This document shows, piece after piece, positions 11,914-21,847 of a stretch of DNA of 34,027 nt. Position 1 is the first letter of the stretch. Every line of letters starts with the position of its first letter. This stretch comes from Chara braunii (lineage: Eukaryota; Streptophyta; Charophyceae; Charales; Characeae), in NCBI GenBank assembly GCA_003427395.1, contig BFEA01000507.1, forward strand, positions 945,746 through 979,772. The letters are read 5' to 3'. A program made the translations under genes and the position numbers. The notes under the pieces are model-generated. The model made no database searches and was not told where the DNA came from. It saw nothing but the letters and a program-made list of their open reading frames with translations.

Positions 11914-12757
11914 TTTCTTCTGATTAAACAGGGATTAAAAAGATTATGTCTCGTCGATTGATGTGCTCGTCTGTGACCTGTGCGTACGTACGGAGGACGG
12001 TATCAACAACAATGTGACTTCTGAAGGCATTTCGGTAGCCTGGCGCGTCGTGCAGTGCTCGTTTACTTAGGCGTCCGCCAGAGCTAGACCCAGACTTGGG
12101 CCTAGCACTATTAGTTACGGCATTGGGCTTTCATCTGAGAGGTTCAGGGATCGAGATTGAGCGGCGATGACGCGGGGATATGGGAGTGGCGCGAAGGGAC
12201 CGAGGGGGTCGAGGGGCCCGACGGGCCAGCCCCCTTGGGTTTGTCGTGGCGGCGTCGGAGCGATGCAGGCGGTTCAGAGGTTCTAAATATTTTATTATTT
12301 AACGACTCATTATTATTATTTTTATGCTCCGGAGTGCCGCTGACAGGGATGGGAGGCCGGATCTAGTGGTCGTCGCGGCAGTGGAGGACCTTGAGTGCAC
12401 GCCTTCTAAAGCTGGCCTGCGGGCTCTCGCGCGCTTCGGGTGCTGGCGGCATTCCCTTATCCTAATTATTCTGGTACAGGGGCCGAGGAACACCGTTCAT
12501 TCCCCGCAGCCCGCGGTGGAGGGGTTGGATAAGAGAGTGTCCGTGGGGGCCCTCTCCACTTCGGTCTTCAAAGTTCTCAGTTGAATATTTGCTACTACCG
12601 CCGAGGGTCTGCACCGGGCCCGAGCCCCGAGGAACCACCTCATTAAGACCCAGGGGTAACAGTCTGCTGCAGGCCGTGTTTCTGGCTCTGTGGCCTGTTG
12701 TGGAGACCTCGGCGTGAGTTTACCTGTTGGAGGCTCGAGGGGGCGGCAAGCACAACC

Positions 12758-13620
12758 GGGGGGGGGGGTAGCAGCGGACCGAAACCGAGTGGGCGCTGAG
12801 GTACTACGGGGCGGACAGGCGGAGAGATAAGGAGGAAAAGTGGTAAGGGAGGCCGCCGTGGGAAGGTACAGGCAGACCGGTAGTGAGAGGAGTGGGGGAC
12901 GAGCGGAGCGGGTAGGGGGTAGAGCGCTATCGCAGGGGAGGCACGGACGAGCGGGGAACCACAGTCAGTGGGGAAGGAAGGAACCCGGACGGCCGTTGGC
13001 GTCGGATGCAGGCGGGCATAGGGGTGCAGTGTTAGTCGGAGGCGTGAGGGGAGCAACTGCGGAGCCGGGGGTAAGCGCAGAAAGGAAGAGCGCAGTGGCC
13101 GGGGCCGACAGGGGATTAGGTCGGGCCATTGCGGTTGCTAAGCGGAGAGAGCGGGTGAAGTACAAGAGTGGAGGATGGGGCTAACCAAAAGCGGGCCGAA
13201 CTTGAACGGGGATTGGCGCCGAGGTGTATGCCGAGGAAGGAGCGGGCGCTGAGCGACGGACAGTGGAACGACGGGCAGTCGCGGGGGCAAGTCTGAGGCA
13301 GCGCAGAGACGAGCGTTGAGGCAGCAGCTACGGGCGCTAGGCAGGCGAAGCAGAGAGGAAGAGGGGGCGAACCTGGACGCAGGTTGGGCCAGGTGCACGC
13401 GCTGAGGCAGCAAGGCAGCGGGCGCAGCAACGAGAAGGGAGGGAACACGGACGGGCTCCACGTCGGGGTACATTTGGAGGTTGGATTAGCAGAGAAGATG
13501 AGGTCGGCAGGGTGGTGAGACCGGCGGATGAATCCGGGCGGGAAGACGCGTGGGGTGCATTCAGCTAACGAGCGGGCTATGGCGGGGCGCTGAGTCGGGC
13601 GTGGGAAGGAGAGTATAACT
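12758..13620 (+). other. G- and purine-skewed GC-rich segment with G11 run
   Basis: After a run of eleven G at about 12758-12768, the plus strand to about 13620 is dominated by G and A with few T, for example GGAGGAAAAGTGGTAAGGGA. Open frames on both strands here (such as 12840-13184 and 13116-13643) reflect absence of AT-rich stops; their translations are Arg/Gly- or Pro/Ser-rich and low in complexity. Strong G-over-C skew is compatible with R-loop or quadruplex formation, which I only infer. Confidence 0.6.
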
Positions 13621-13998
13621 CTCTCAATCCATGGCGGAATCAAGAGAGATAGGATGCCACCCCGGGGTTTTGGCCCCGGGCGAATCGAATGAACGTGTTA
13701 GTTTTAGTGCTAGGGGGACGGGTTAGGAAGTAGTAAGAGAAAGTGCCGTGTGGAGATGGCGGAAGGGGGCTGTGGTAGGAATAGAAGAAAGCAATATTTC
13801 GCTCGAAATAAAGTCGTAGACCGTGTTTTTTTGGCGTTGCGACTTAGACTGTGAAGTTAGTTCCTGCAATGGGTTAGTAGATTAGTAGCTAGATGAAGAA
13901 GGTGTTGCGTCGGGCTATGGTGGAACGAGAGGAAACGGGAGTGGAAAATTCGAAACTCACTCAATCCTCGATGGATTCGAGCGAGGTAGGATGCGTCT
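13617..13998 (+). repeat. Two diverged hairpin units with ATGG centre
   Basis: Unit 1 (about 13617-13655) has TCTCTC (13620-13625) pairing with GAGAGA (13644-13649) around AATCCATGGCGGAATC, followed by TAGGATGC. Unit 2 (about 13955-13995) has CTCGA (13967-13971) pairing with TCGAG (13977-13981), also preceded by CTCAATCC-like sequence and followed by TAGGATGC. A CCCGGGG/CCCCGGG hairpin follows unit 1 near 13660-13682. A related hairpin lies at 33963-33998 in region C. Confidence 0.6.
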
Positions 13999-14831
13999 TG
14001 GGGGTTTCGAGGGTGGGGAAATCCAGTTATAAAGTCGGATTTTGAAGACGATGGGCGATTATTTTGCTACGAGGAACGGACACTGTAGGCAGGGTGTATT
14101 TTTCCCGTCTTTTGGGAAAGATTCATTCTCTTTTTCTTGATTCGTTTCTTGGCTGTGTGGACGGGGTAAACTCCATTTCGAAGGCACCCAACGATCGCAG
14201 TTACCCTCTTTTCGTTGTGGTCAGCCTGTAATCGTAGGGGTTCGGTATCCACAACGTTAGAGTTAAAACCTTGATAGGACCTGGTAGTAGGAACGTAGGA
14301 AGGCTAGTTAGGCTGAGCGGTACAGGCTGGGCGCCGAGCGTCGAACAGTAGAAGCGACTCTGGGTACTGGGTTGGTATGGCTAGAGGCAATCCATGCTTG
14401 GCTCCCGAGTTCATTGTACTGCTCTCGTTAGGGTGGTATCTGGATGCGTCGCACTATCTCAGCCACGTGCATTCAACGGGGAAGCGTGGAGTTGGGAATT
14501 CCGGAGTGTCAGGTTGCGTGCAGGGAGAGTAAGCACGTACCTGGGAGGATCGGCGAGGGTAGGACAGGCTGAAAACCGAGTAGCCATAAGCTACAGAGCG
14601 CGAGGAGAGGCAAGAGAGAGGGGCCAAGCAGGAAAAAATATGCATCTGGTGGCCCTGTGAGCTCCTTGGTCTAGCTTTATGCCACTTTGGTGGCGTGTAC
14701 CTGTTTCGGGTTTTAGGAGCAGTGCTCGTTCTCATCTACAACAGCTGATAAGGTAGCAGGGAGACAAGCTCGAGGGGAGGCTTACCTGCCCGCAGATACT
14801 GCGACAGATTGGTGACTGCGTACGGCTGCCG

Positions 14832-15044
14832 AGGGTGTAGACTGTGTACCAGTAGTCGTGGCCAAAGGAGTAAAGTGGGAACAGCCGCGAGGTTGGAGAC
14901 TTGCCTGTTGACTGAAGTGTTGTTCATCCCACCGAACGGAGTAGCGGCAAGGCCAGCTGCAGGGTGCAGACTACGCTGGTGACCGGCATGCCGTTAGGCC
15001 TATCAAGAAGGAGTAAGTGGGAGCGAGCCGCGAGGCTGTGCGCA
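14832..15044 (+). repeat. About 130-bp diverged tandem repeat
   Basis: AGGGTGTAGACT at 14832 and AGGGTGCAGACT at 14961 start two similar units. Both continue through GGAGTAAAGTGGGA or GGAGTAAGTGGGA and then GCCGCGAGG. The units are interrupted by unrelated inserts. No shared open frame is kept, so it behaves as non-coding repeat. Confidence 0.65.
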
Positions 15045-15427
15045 TGCCTGCAGGTTTGATTGCTACCCAACCTGTATACGGAGCGGTCAAGAACATTTGT
15101 GGGACCGCGGCCTTATTTGCTGGACGGTGCGTTGTTCATCCTATAGGCGGAGTTAGTCGGAGGTGAGTCGCAAGATCGTAAGCTCACCCATAGCCAATGT
15201 ACTTGGAGTCAAGAGCCTGAGAGAGAGGCGGAGTCCTTTGAAAGGGGGGTTATTGCTACAACTTGGGGAGTCGTCAGAGGTTGACTTCGGCAGTTGACTC
15301 AGTGTTGACCAAGCGGTCGAGCATTTGGCCATCATTGCGGGGCCCTCAAGCGAGACAAGGTAACAAGGCCCTCTCCCGCGAGTCTGAGCGCACCTCTCTT
15401 GTATCTGAAAGTCTGAACTTTCTTTTT

Positions 15428-15572
15428 CTGCCTTCTTCCTCTAAATCTGCTCCTTTGGTTCTGAGAGGAAGACGGCAGGCGGGCTTGCGAACAACAGTCC
15501 GTGTCAAGGCATCTGTGGGAGGTTCGCCCCACCGATTGCGGGAGCTCTGCCAGGACTCAGGGGGAGTCCTGG
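15428..15572 (+). ncRNA. Two strong stem-loops in element A
   Basis: Stem 1 pairs CTGCCTTCTTCCTCT (15428-15442) with AGAGGAAGACGGCAG (15474-15488): 14 of 15 positions pair, with a 31-nt loop. Stem 2 pairs CCAGGACTC (15550-15558) with GAGTCCTGG (15564-15572): 9 perfect pairs and a 5-nt loop. Neither is followed by the T-run expected of a terminator. Confidence 0.7.
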
Positions 15573-15855
15573 AGGCAGGGAACTGAGTGGTAATTTTCTG
15601 ACCCCTTCTATAAACCCAACTATAACCCCTATCTGTATATCTTTCTATGGTTTGACTGAGTGTAGTGCGTGACTCGTGTACTCTGGTTTTGATTTGAATT
15701 TCAGGACATAAGTCAAATTAAAGTAAAGGAACGTGTGTGCAACCTCAGCTTTAGCCTTGTTGATTGTCTGAAGGCAGATTGTGAACAAACGGGGTTGCAT
15801 CTGGGAAGGGCAGGATGGGAGACTACTGTGCATGAGGGTTGACCGGGCCATCGAG

Positions 15856-16768
15856 GCTGGGAGGTCCTCATAACATTGGGGAAGCCCAGCGCTTTGTTTG
15901 TTTTGGGTTTGCATAGAGCAATCAGGCCGCTCTATAAGTTTAGGTAGCCTGAATGCTCTGGAGGTTGGGAAGTCCCCATAAGTTTGGGGAGACCCGGTGT
16001 TGTGAATTGCATGGAGGGTCAGGCTGTCCTATAAGTTTAGGTGGCCTGACTGCTCTGACTTGCAAGGGTTTGATTGTGTTTGATTTTCAAGAGCTCAGGG
16101 CGCTCTATAAGTTTAGGTACCCTGAGTCGCCTTGTTTCTTGGGTTTTCTTAAGTTTTCTTGTTTCTGAACAAGGGGGTCGAGCTGTTCTGTAAGTTCAGG
16201 TGGCTCAGTCTCTTCTTGCTTTTATTCTGAGGGAGTAATCTTTGGCAAAGGGCAAACCCTTCTGTAAGTTCAGGGGGGTTGACTCAATGCCACACACATG
16301 ATGGTTCAGAGAGAAATGAATCTGGCAGAGAGTTAGGTTCTTCTGTAAGTTCAGGGGGTCTGGCTCAAAGCCTCGCACATGCTGGAACCCAAGGTTATAA
16401 TTTGGTTATACGTTATTATTATCCTATTAAAAACAGGCTGGTCAAACACGGGTTCCATAAGATTGGATGGTCTGACTATAGCTTATTGTAAATTGAAGAG
16501 AGTACAATAAAAAGTATAACTGAAGGTAACTTGGGCCGACTGAGCATTGTTTCTAAGATGAATAGCTCAGTCCTACGCCCACCTTGAAGATTAAGCTCAG
16601 GGAGGTATATATAACTTGGATATTAAACAGTTAAGGGCGACTAGGCATTGTTTCTAAGATGAATGGCTTAGCCATGCGCCCAAAGGAAGAGAAAAGAAGT
16701 TGTGTTACCTGTTCGTGTATATTTGATGGCTGAGTCAGGCATGTTCCATAAGATTGGATTACCTGATT
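15856..16768 (+). ncRNA. Array of twelve covarying hairpins with a conserved TAAGWT hexaloop
   Basis: Twelve stem-loops lie in a row: 15856-15890, 15915-15959, 15965-15997, 16018-16050, 16094-16126, 16180-16206, 16255-16280, 16331-16365, 16441-16476, 16523-16585, 16635-16681 and 16735-16766. Each has an outer helix, an internal loop and a short inner helix capped by TAAGTT, TAAGAT or TAACAT. Outer helices differ in sequence but stay paired, for example GTCAGGC/GCCTGAC, CTCAGGG/CCCTGAG, GACTGAGC/GCTCAGTC and CTAGGC/GCTTAG. The pair closing the hexaloop is A-T in seven copies, G-C in three and C-G in two. The second hairpin extends to 12 bp with one A.A mismatch. Such compensatory change indicates selection on RNA folding. 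I know no named RNA family with this loop. Confidence 0.8.
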
Positions 16769-16900
16769 TTACGCCGTATGTAAGCAGGGTATAAAGGGGT
16801 AAATCATTGAAAGATTATGAACTATTGTTTGTTAAATTGACATTGGGATGGTGAGAGTACTTACCTTTCTGGTTTGGCCTGCATGTGACTGAGTGAGGCT

Positions 16901-16934
16901 ACTACTTGGTCTGAGATTCAGTTTGACAAGTAGT
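16901..16934 (+). ncRNA. Hairpin between the two hairpin arrays
   Basis: ACTACTTG (16901-16908) pairs perfectly with CAAGTAGT (16927-16934). Inside the loop CTGA (16911-16914) pairs with TCAG (16918-16921). It sits between the hexaloop array and the 120-nt units, and belongs to the same folded region. Confidence 0.6.
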
Positions 16935-17053
16935 TGCTTTAGAGGCTCGCCACGTGCTAGAGCGATAGGAGTTAGCTTTAATTCCTGCATTTTCAGAGCT
17001 AAGTTTTTTTTTACTTGGATCAATTTTCACATTTTCTGGGATCTTTTATTATA

Positions 17054-17360
17054 CTTGGATTTGTATAAATTTTGGTAAGCTACTTTCTCTACGGGAAGCG
17101 CTGCCGGAATTTCTACAAATCCAAGGAGTTAGACAATTTTTTGATTTTTCAAGGTTCAACTTGTCTAAAGTTCATATATGGCTTAGTAAAAATCTGGAAA
17201 GTCTCCTTTCCTAAAGGGAGTGCTGCCCAAATTTTTGCTAATTCAGGGAGTTAGGCAAAATTGGACTTTGGAAAGTCAAATGCTGTTTCTGTTTTCATAT
17301 TCGGGCCGATATAAATTTTAGAAAGACACTTTTCCTACGAGAAGCGCTGCCGAAATTTTC
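17054..17360 (+). ncRNA. Three 120-nt units, each a long hairpin with CCTACGRGAAGCGCTGCC-like core
   Basis: Unit 1: CTTGGATTTGTA (17054-17065) pairs with TACAAATCCAAG (17114-17125), AAATTTTGG (17067-17075) with CCGGAATTT (17104-17112), and CTTTC (17083-17087) with GGAAG (17094-17098). Unit 2: 17183-17197 pairs with 17227-17241 at 14 of 15 positions, and CTCCTTT (17203-17209) pairs with AAGGGAG (17214-17220). Unit 3: AAATTTT (17313-17319) pairs with GAAATTT (17352-17358), and CTTTTC (17329-17334) pairs with GAGAAG (17339-17344). Apical sequence and the GYGCTGCC block on the 3' side are conserved, while helices vary compatibly. Most non-canonical pairs are G.U on the plus strand. No coding reading explains the pattern. 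Confidence 0.78.
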
Positions 17361-18398
17361 TTAGTTTAAAGGAGATAGATTATATTTTGACAGGTGGCAG
17401 TTCTGGCAATCCACTCTGTATAGGGAAGATTATGCCAGAGTCTACCTTTGCTTTGGGCACTGCTTAAAGGTAAATTCAGGCTTAGTCAATGAGGATTATT
17501 TGGGTGAGATCATGAGATGAGAATTATTCTCCAATGACTTATAGGTGTAGCCTGGGGTTGGTCTGTCTTGTGCTACAGGTCATCTTGACCGTTTGATTCA
17601 AGAGACTAGTTTCAGCTTGATCCTACGAGGATCATCTTCTGTTAACACTGATAACAGGTCGGTTGTCGATTCATCGGTTTACGATTCAACTCCAATTCAC
17701 TCCTGCCACTCAACCTAAAGGCTTTAGCCTAATGATTTACATTGTTTTGTTGTGTTTTCACCCGGACTTTATTGAATGGCCATCCAACAAAGGTACTGAG
17801 TATTTATTTAAGAGTTGCACGAGTGAGGTTTGTATGGCTAAAGCGAGGGGTATGAGTGCAGATAATGATTGACGTTGACCCCGTGAAGTGTGTGAATTTT
17901 TGTTGAAACTTTGATGTGATTGCAGGTATGGTTGTGATTCGGACTCTGGATGTGACTGCCTGCGATTACATACATATATGGCTGAGAGGAATCTCACTGT
18001 GACTGTGAGAAGCGATCGTCCTATATAAATAAGCCTTATGTATATATTTATATGTGCCCTGGGTATGCGCGTGGCTTACTGTGATTTTGCGCAAGGGTCA
18101 GCCAAATTATAGTTTGAGAGAAAAGGGAGATCCTCTTTTATTCTTTGCTTTTTAGGAATTTTTATAGTCGGACGTTGGTCCTGGGCCGGGATTCAAGGTC
18201 CTTATCCAGGACATCCCAAGCCCTAGACTCTGCAGGGAAGGAATCTGCCCCCGTGCAGAGCCTATTTGCCTTGCCTACCGAGACGTTTAGACCAAAGGCC
18301 AGAGGTCTCGCGGTGGCTGCACGACTATTCCTTCAGCCGTGCAATATCGTGAGGGATTAGACCCTCACGACACTTCGAGTCTGACACTTGAGCGTCAT

Positions 18399-18429
18399 AA
18401 GCGGTACTCGGATCCACCAGGGACCGCTT
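18399..18429 (+). ncRNA. Perfect 7-bp hairpin near the right end of A
   Basis: AAGCGGT (18399-18405) pairs with ACCGCTT (18423-18429). It lies in a GC-rich stretch with further short inverted repeats. Element B has a smaller CCGC/GCGG hairpin at about 30150 in a similar ACCGCTTATGCGG context. Confidence 0.5.
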
Positions 18430-18815
18430 GATTATGGACACTACATAGTACGCCACCATTGCGACTGCTTGCGTACGCTTGCATTGCGAGTCGATATGAG
18501 TAGCCCCTGCGTCCGCTCGGTTTTATATCAAGCCCCGCGAGCGACGCCTATCCGATTTCCACATCGGAGAGTTATGAGATGGCTACTGAAGGGACTAGGA
18601 GTGTTGTCGCGTTGTCTGATGTGTGTGAGTGTGTGTTTTATTTTTGTGTTCGTAGAGTGGTGTGCGCATGGTGTGTGGGATGCGTCCTAGTCGACCGACG
18701 ACGAGTCGCGCTTGGGACCTCAGCCCCCCAAGATGTCGGTTCGCGTGCGGGTCCGATAGAGGCGTATTACCGCGCGTACCCCCTATGCTACAGCGAACGA
18801 GAAACGCCCTCGGCT

Positions 18816-18925
18816 NGTCCACCTCTGCGATTGCAACTGATNAGCTTTCGTACTGTGGACTGGTAGCTCGGCGGGGATACGCCCACCGAAGGGAGGTGAC
18901 ANCTCCCGTAAGGTGGAGGTAAGTN
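18816..18925. other. Four isolated ambiguous bases (N)
   Basis: Single Ns stand at 18816, 18842, 18902 and 18925. They are not gap padding. Isolated Ns close together suggest conflicting reads from near-identical repeat copies. Sequence calls in this part of element A should be treated with caution. Confidence 0.9.
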
Positions 18926-19008
18926 GTGCCTCGTGTAGGCCCTATCCTGTCGTAGGGGCTCGCGGGAGGTATGGTTGGCGCACTCGGCCGGAGCGACTTG
19001 CGGAAGCT

Positions 19009-19118
19009 CCATGTACATTTGCGACGAAGGATTTAAACCAACTCCTGCGTGACGAGGCCGAGAGGGTCCCGCGCCATGTATATTTGCAACGAAGGATTTA
19101 AACCAACTCCTGCGTGCG
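19009..19118. repeat. 65-bp-period direct repeat at the right end of A
   Basis: A 45-nt block starting CCATGTACATTTGCGACG at 19009 recurs at 19074 with three or so differences. Both copies contain GAAGGATTTAAACCAACTCC. It lies within the last 135 bp of A, next to ambiguous bases, so it may be a real terminal repeat or an assembly artefact. Confidence 0.75.
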
Positions 19119-19141
19119 GTGCCGGACCGATGCGCTCGACA

Positions 19142-19145
19142 CCGT
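19142..19145. repeat. Target-site duplication CCGT, right copy
   Basis: Matches 11678-11681 and follows the terminal CTCGACA of element A directly. Immediately beyond it, on the minus strand, lies the gypsy RT sequence ending in SVSPYG. Confidence 0.8.
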
Positions 19146-20077
19146 AAGGGGAGACACTCGGCTGGATCCAACCCTTCTCTATGATTTCCTTGAGTTGCTG
19201 CGCGAATCTCATCAATCTCGCCTGGAGACATCCAATAGATCCTACCCTTCGGGGTGCTAGACCCTGGGATAATCTCTATCGTGTGGACGACCTCCCTCTC
19301 GACAACCCCTGTCGGCTCTTCAAATATATCAGGGAACTTAGCAACTACTCCCTTTATCTCCGGCGACATTTTCACCGGCTCGCCTGTTGCAGAGACATAA
19401 GCTAAATATATACCCTCCTCCGGATTTTGCTTATAATAGTTGTAAAACCCGGTGGCACACATGCATCCATAGGACTTGAGCAGACTACTAGCCTTAAACT
19501 CACGTAATCTGGCGGTCCCTCCACCTGGTGAAATGTGCTGGACCACTTTTCGGTCCCAGTCGAACTGGGGTCGTGCAACGAAGAGGTAGTACATACCTAA
19601 CAAGATATTCATAGGGAGAGCATCGCTCACTAGGAACGAAATGCGATTTCTCAATTCCCCTCCCTTGTACAGGAAACAACACTCAACATCCTGGAGGTAG
19701 TCATTGACTACCATGCGCTGTTTGTTGGCACATGTCGACTCCACAGGTCGACTCAGGTGCTGCACTTGCCCCCGTAAGCGCAACCTCTCAACACACGCGC
19801 GACCAATAAAGTTCCTGGTCGAGCAAGTGTCATAATAGGCCCCGGCCTTTCGGCCGCCGATGACTACCTCGCTGACGAACATCTCACTCTTAGGGGATTT
19901 TGCCAATGCCGTCCAAGAAGCTAGCGGGTCTGATCTGGACCACTCCTCCTCTAGCTTCTCTAAGGACTCGAACACATTTATCGAACAGAGGCTCGATGGG
20001 TCTGAATGTGCTTGCGGGACGACGATAGAGTCAGTAGCGTGGGCCATCTCTCGAGATGGTGAGGTTGTGTCCACCAC
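19146..20077 (-). pseudogene. Protease and RT fingers of gypsy pol
   Basis: A minus-strand frame opens at 20077. Residues 71-91 (VVIGGRKAGAYYDTCSTRNF) align with the retropepsin active-site region, where D-S/T-G is usual. Here the third residue is Cys (D83, T84, C85). The second protease hallmark ILLGMYYL appears at residues 159-166. The stretch EVVHTIEIIPGS near residue 262 is the usual lead-in to RT. At about 19200 the true frame shifts. The correct continuation in another frame is AQQLKEIIEKGWIQPSVSPYG, which ends exactly at element A. Beyond that junction the open frame is an artefact of inserted sequence. The protease would process Gag-Pol, but the active-site change and frameshift make it dead. 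Confidence 0.85.
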
Positions 20078-20106
20078 CTCGACCCTAGCAGGAAAAGCTA
20101 CTATTT

Positions 20107-21847
20107 CTACTGGCCCAACGTGTTTCCCGGAGCGGTGTCAGAACTACTGGCCACATTGCTACCAAAGGGAGTGGAGGATTCCAACGCCTGCCTCATAGTA
20201 GGCCGGATCTTCTCGGTCACCTTCTTATTGCGGCACTTGAATTGGTTATGACCATATTGGCCACAACGGATACAAACCTGCCGCGTGTACCGATCTCTCC
20301 ACACGTCTTCACTGAGACCCGCTTTCTCGCATGGAGGAGCGTTGGGATGAACTTTACTCCTAGATCAGGAACCTCCACGGCGTCTACCGGTCGCCTTACC
20401 TTTCTTAGTCACAGCAGCAACTACTCCATTCCCTGAAGCTTTTACGCTGCCTGCCTTTGAACCCACTCCCGCCTGGAAGTCGTCGTCCAACTCGATGGTG
20501 GAATCATCTTTGTTGACGAACATGATGCGTCTCTTCGCTTTCCACTTGGGAGGCAACGCCTTTTTCCTACCATCCGTCATGGGTGTCTGACCATGCCCTA
20601 TTTTTGCTTCAAGGTCTAGGGCCTTCTTGCTAAACGAGGGGAAGTTGTGCATATTAATGTTGGTCTCACCTGCCAACTGATTCCTGAGAGATATAGGAAA
20701 GCATCTCAGGTAAGAGATGAGTAAGACCTATGGGTCATAGCACACCCCAGGGACACAAATCAGACGCTCTACTGCGTCTGTGGCCTCTCTTACTGACTTA
20801 AACTGCCTGTTATGCAGAGTCAAGATCACGCCAGTGACCTTTTTAGCCTCCCGAGGATCGTGCCACCTGTCTTCCACCAACTTAAGGAAGTCATCCAGTT
20901 TCTGGATGAGTGCCCAAGCATGGAAGTCATAACCCTATCCATGTAGCTGCACTAAACCTCTCAACCATCTTGCTGCACTCCCCTCTAAATAGGAGGCAGC
21001 CACAAACACTTCCTTGTGTGGCAAGGTAAGCTTACACTTCACGTAGACTGGCACTGACCTCAACCATGTGTCAAGTTTTTTGCCCCTCTTGTCCCCTGTG
21101 AAGGGTTTAGGAGCATCGATGGTCGTCTTTGGAACCCACTGACTTTGTCCCGGTACCTATACCATTCCGGGTTGTGGACCCTGAGGCGCAGGTTGCTGCA
21201 CTAGCTGATGCTGGGGCTGTCTACCCTGCGGTCGTGCAGGGCTGCGAGACGCAGGTTGGGAGAACATTGTCTGTACAGGAACCTGCACACTAGGACCTGT
21301 TGAGAACCCGCCTGTTAATTCCCAGGGAAACGGGTTGGACCAATGTTGAAGCTGTATATGGGGATACCTCAGTCACCGGTGGGACAAAAGGAGGAGGATG
21401 TATAACGGGCCAGACACCAGGCCTGGACGATGATGGTGCCACCTGTGCTCGCCCGACCAACACGACCAGATTCTGCTGGATGTCCTATAAGATCGCCGTT
21501 TGGTGATCTTGCATCTCTACCATACCAAGCAGGACCGCCCTTAGGGTCCTCACATCATCATCCAAGTCTGCAGGGTCCATCTCCTCTAACTCGCTAATGT
21601 ATGTTTGTCTTCGCTACATCCTGACTCTTCTTCTAATCATTCTCTATTTCTCTGCCTTAATGTCACCCAAAACTTGTTGTAGTTGTACCTCACGATCAGC
21701 AACTTGCTGTATGGCGACCTCTTCGGGAGTCATCACTAATGGCTGACCTGCCATTACGCCAATTGACTGACTCAAGCTCTATGCAACCGTTGACCCTACA
21801 GATTCTGAATTGTCGGCTTGGAAACTCTGCTGCGCAGCAGTTGCCAT
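20107..21847 (-). pseudogene. Gag of the gypsy element, with CCHC zinc knuckle
   Basis: An ATG at 21847 on the minus strand starts MATAAQQSFQADNSES. Stops interrupt the frame soon after and again in the middle. A capsid-like region near 21100-20940 reads TWLRSVPVYVKCKLTL, then AASYLEGSAARWLRGL, the typical YLxGxAxxW pattern of retrotransposon Gag. A basic linker follows (20676-20365). A zinc knuckle C-x2-C-x4-H-x4-C (CIRCGQYGHNQFKC) lies at about 20274-20233. Live Gag forms the particle and packages RNA. The gene lies directly upstream of protease, as usual, but is inactive. Confidence 0.85.

Larger units (their letters stand above)
11682..19141 (+). mobile_element. Element A: 7.46-kb non-coding insertion inside the gypsy RT
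   Basis: The insertion begins TGTCGGCGCG and ends GCGCTCGACA. It therefore has TG...CA ends and an imperfect inverted terminus, since the reverse complement of the right end is TGTCGAGCGC. It is flanked by CCGT. No protein domain is visible inside; the longest open frames lie in compositionally skewed GC-rich sequence. Instead it is filled with stem-loops and repeated hairpin units, detailed in separate entries. The left 40 bp closely resemble the left end of element B. I find no second copy of the left end inside A, so it lacks paired LTRs. It may be a very long solo LTR or a non-autonomous structured-RNA element. Orientation is assigned plus because most wobble pairs are G.U on that strand. 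Confidence 0.82.

Noticed and set aside
13116-13643. Minus-strand open frame of 175 codons in element A
   Set aside because: It lies in a G-skewed, stop-poor segment; the translation is Pro/Ser/Leu-rich without domain or conserved motif, and overlapping frames on both strands are also open.
15856-16768. CRISPR-like array or simple tandem repeat
   Set aside because: Spacing is irregular and the conserved part is a hairpin loop with variable stems; the setting is eukaryotic retrotransposon DNA.
18388-18922. Overlapping open frames at the right part of element A
   Set aside because: They cross ambiguous bases and hairpins, overlap in several frames on both strands and show no motif.
11682-19141. 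Element A as a complete LTR retrotransposon
   Set aside because: The left-end sequence with the ATACCCTT hairpin does not recur near the right end, and there is no primer site, polypurine tract or pol domain inside.
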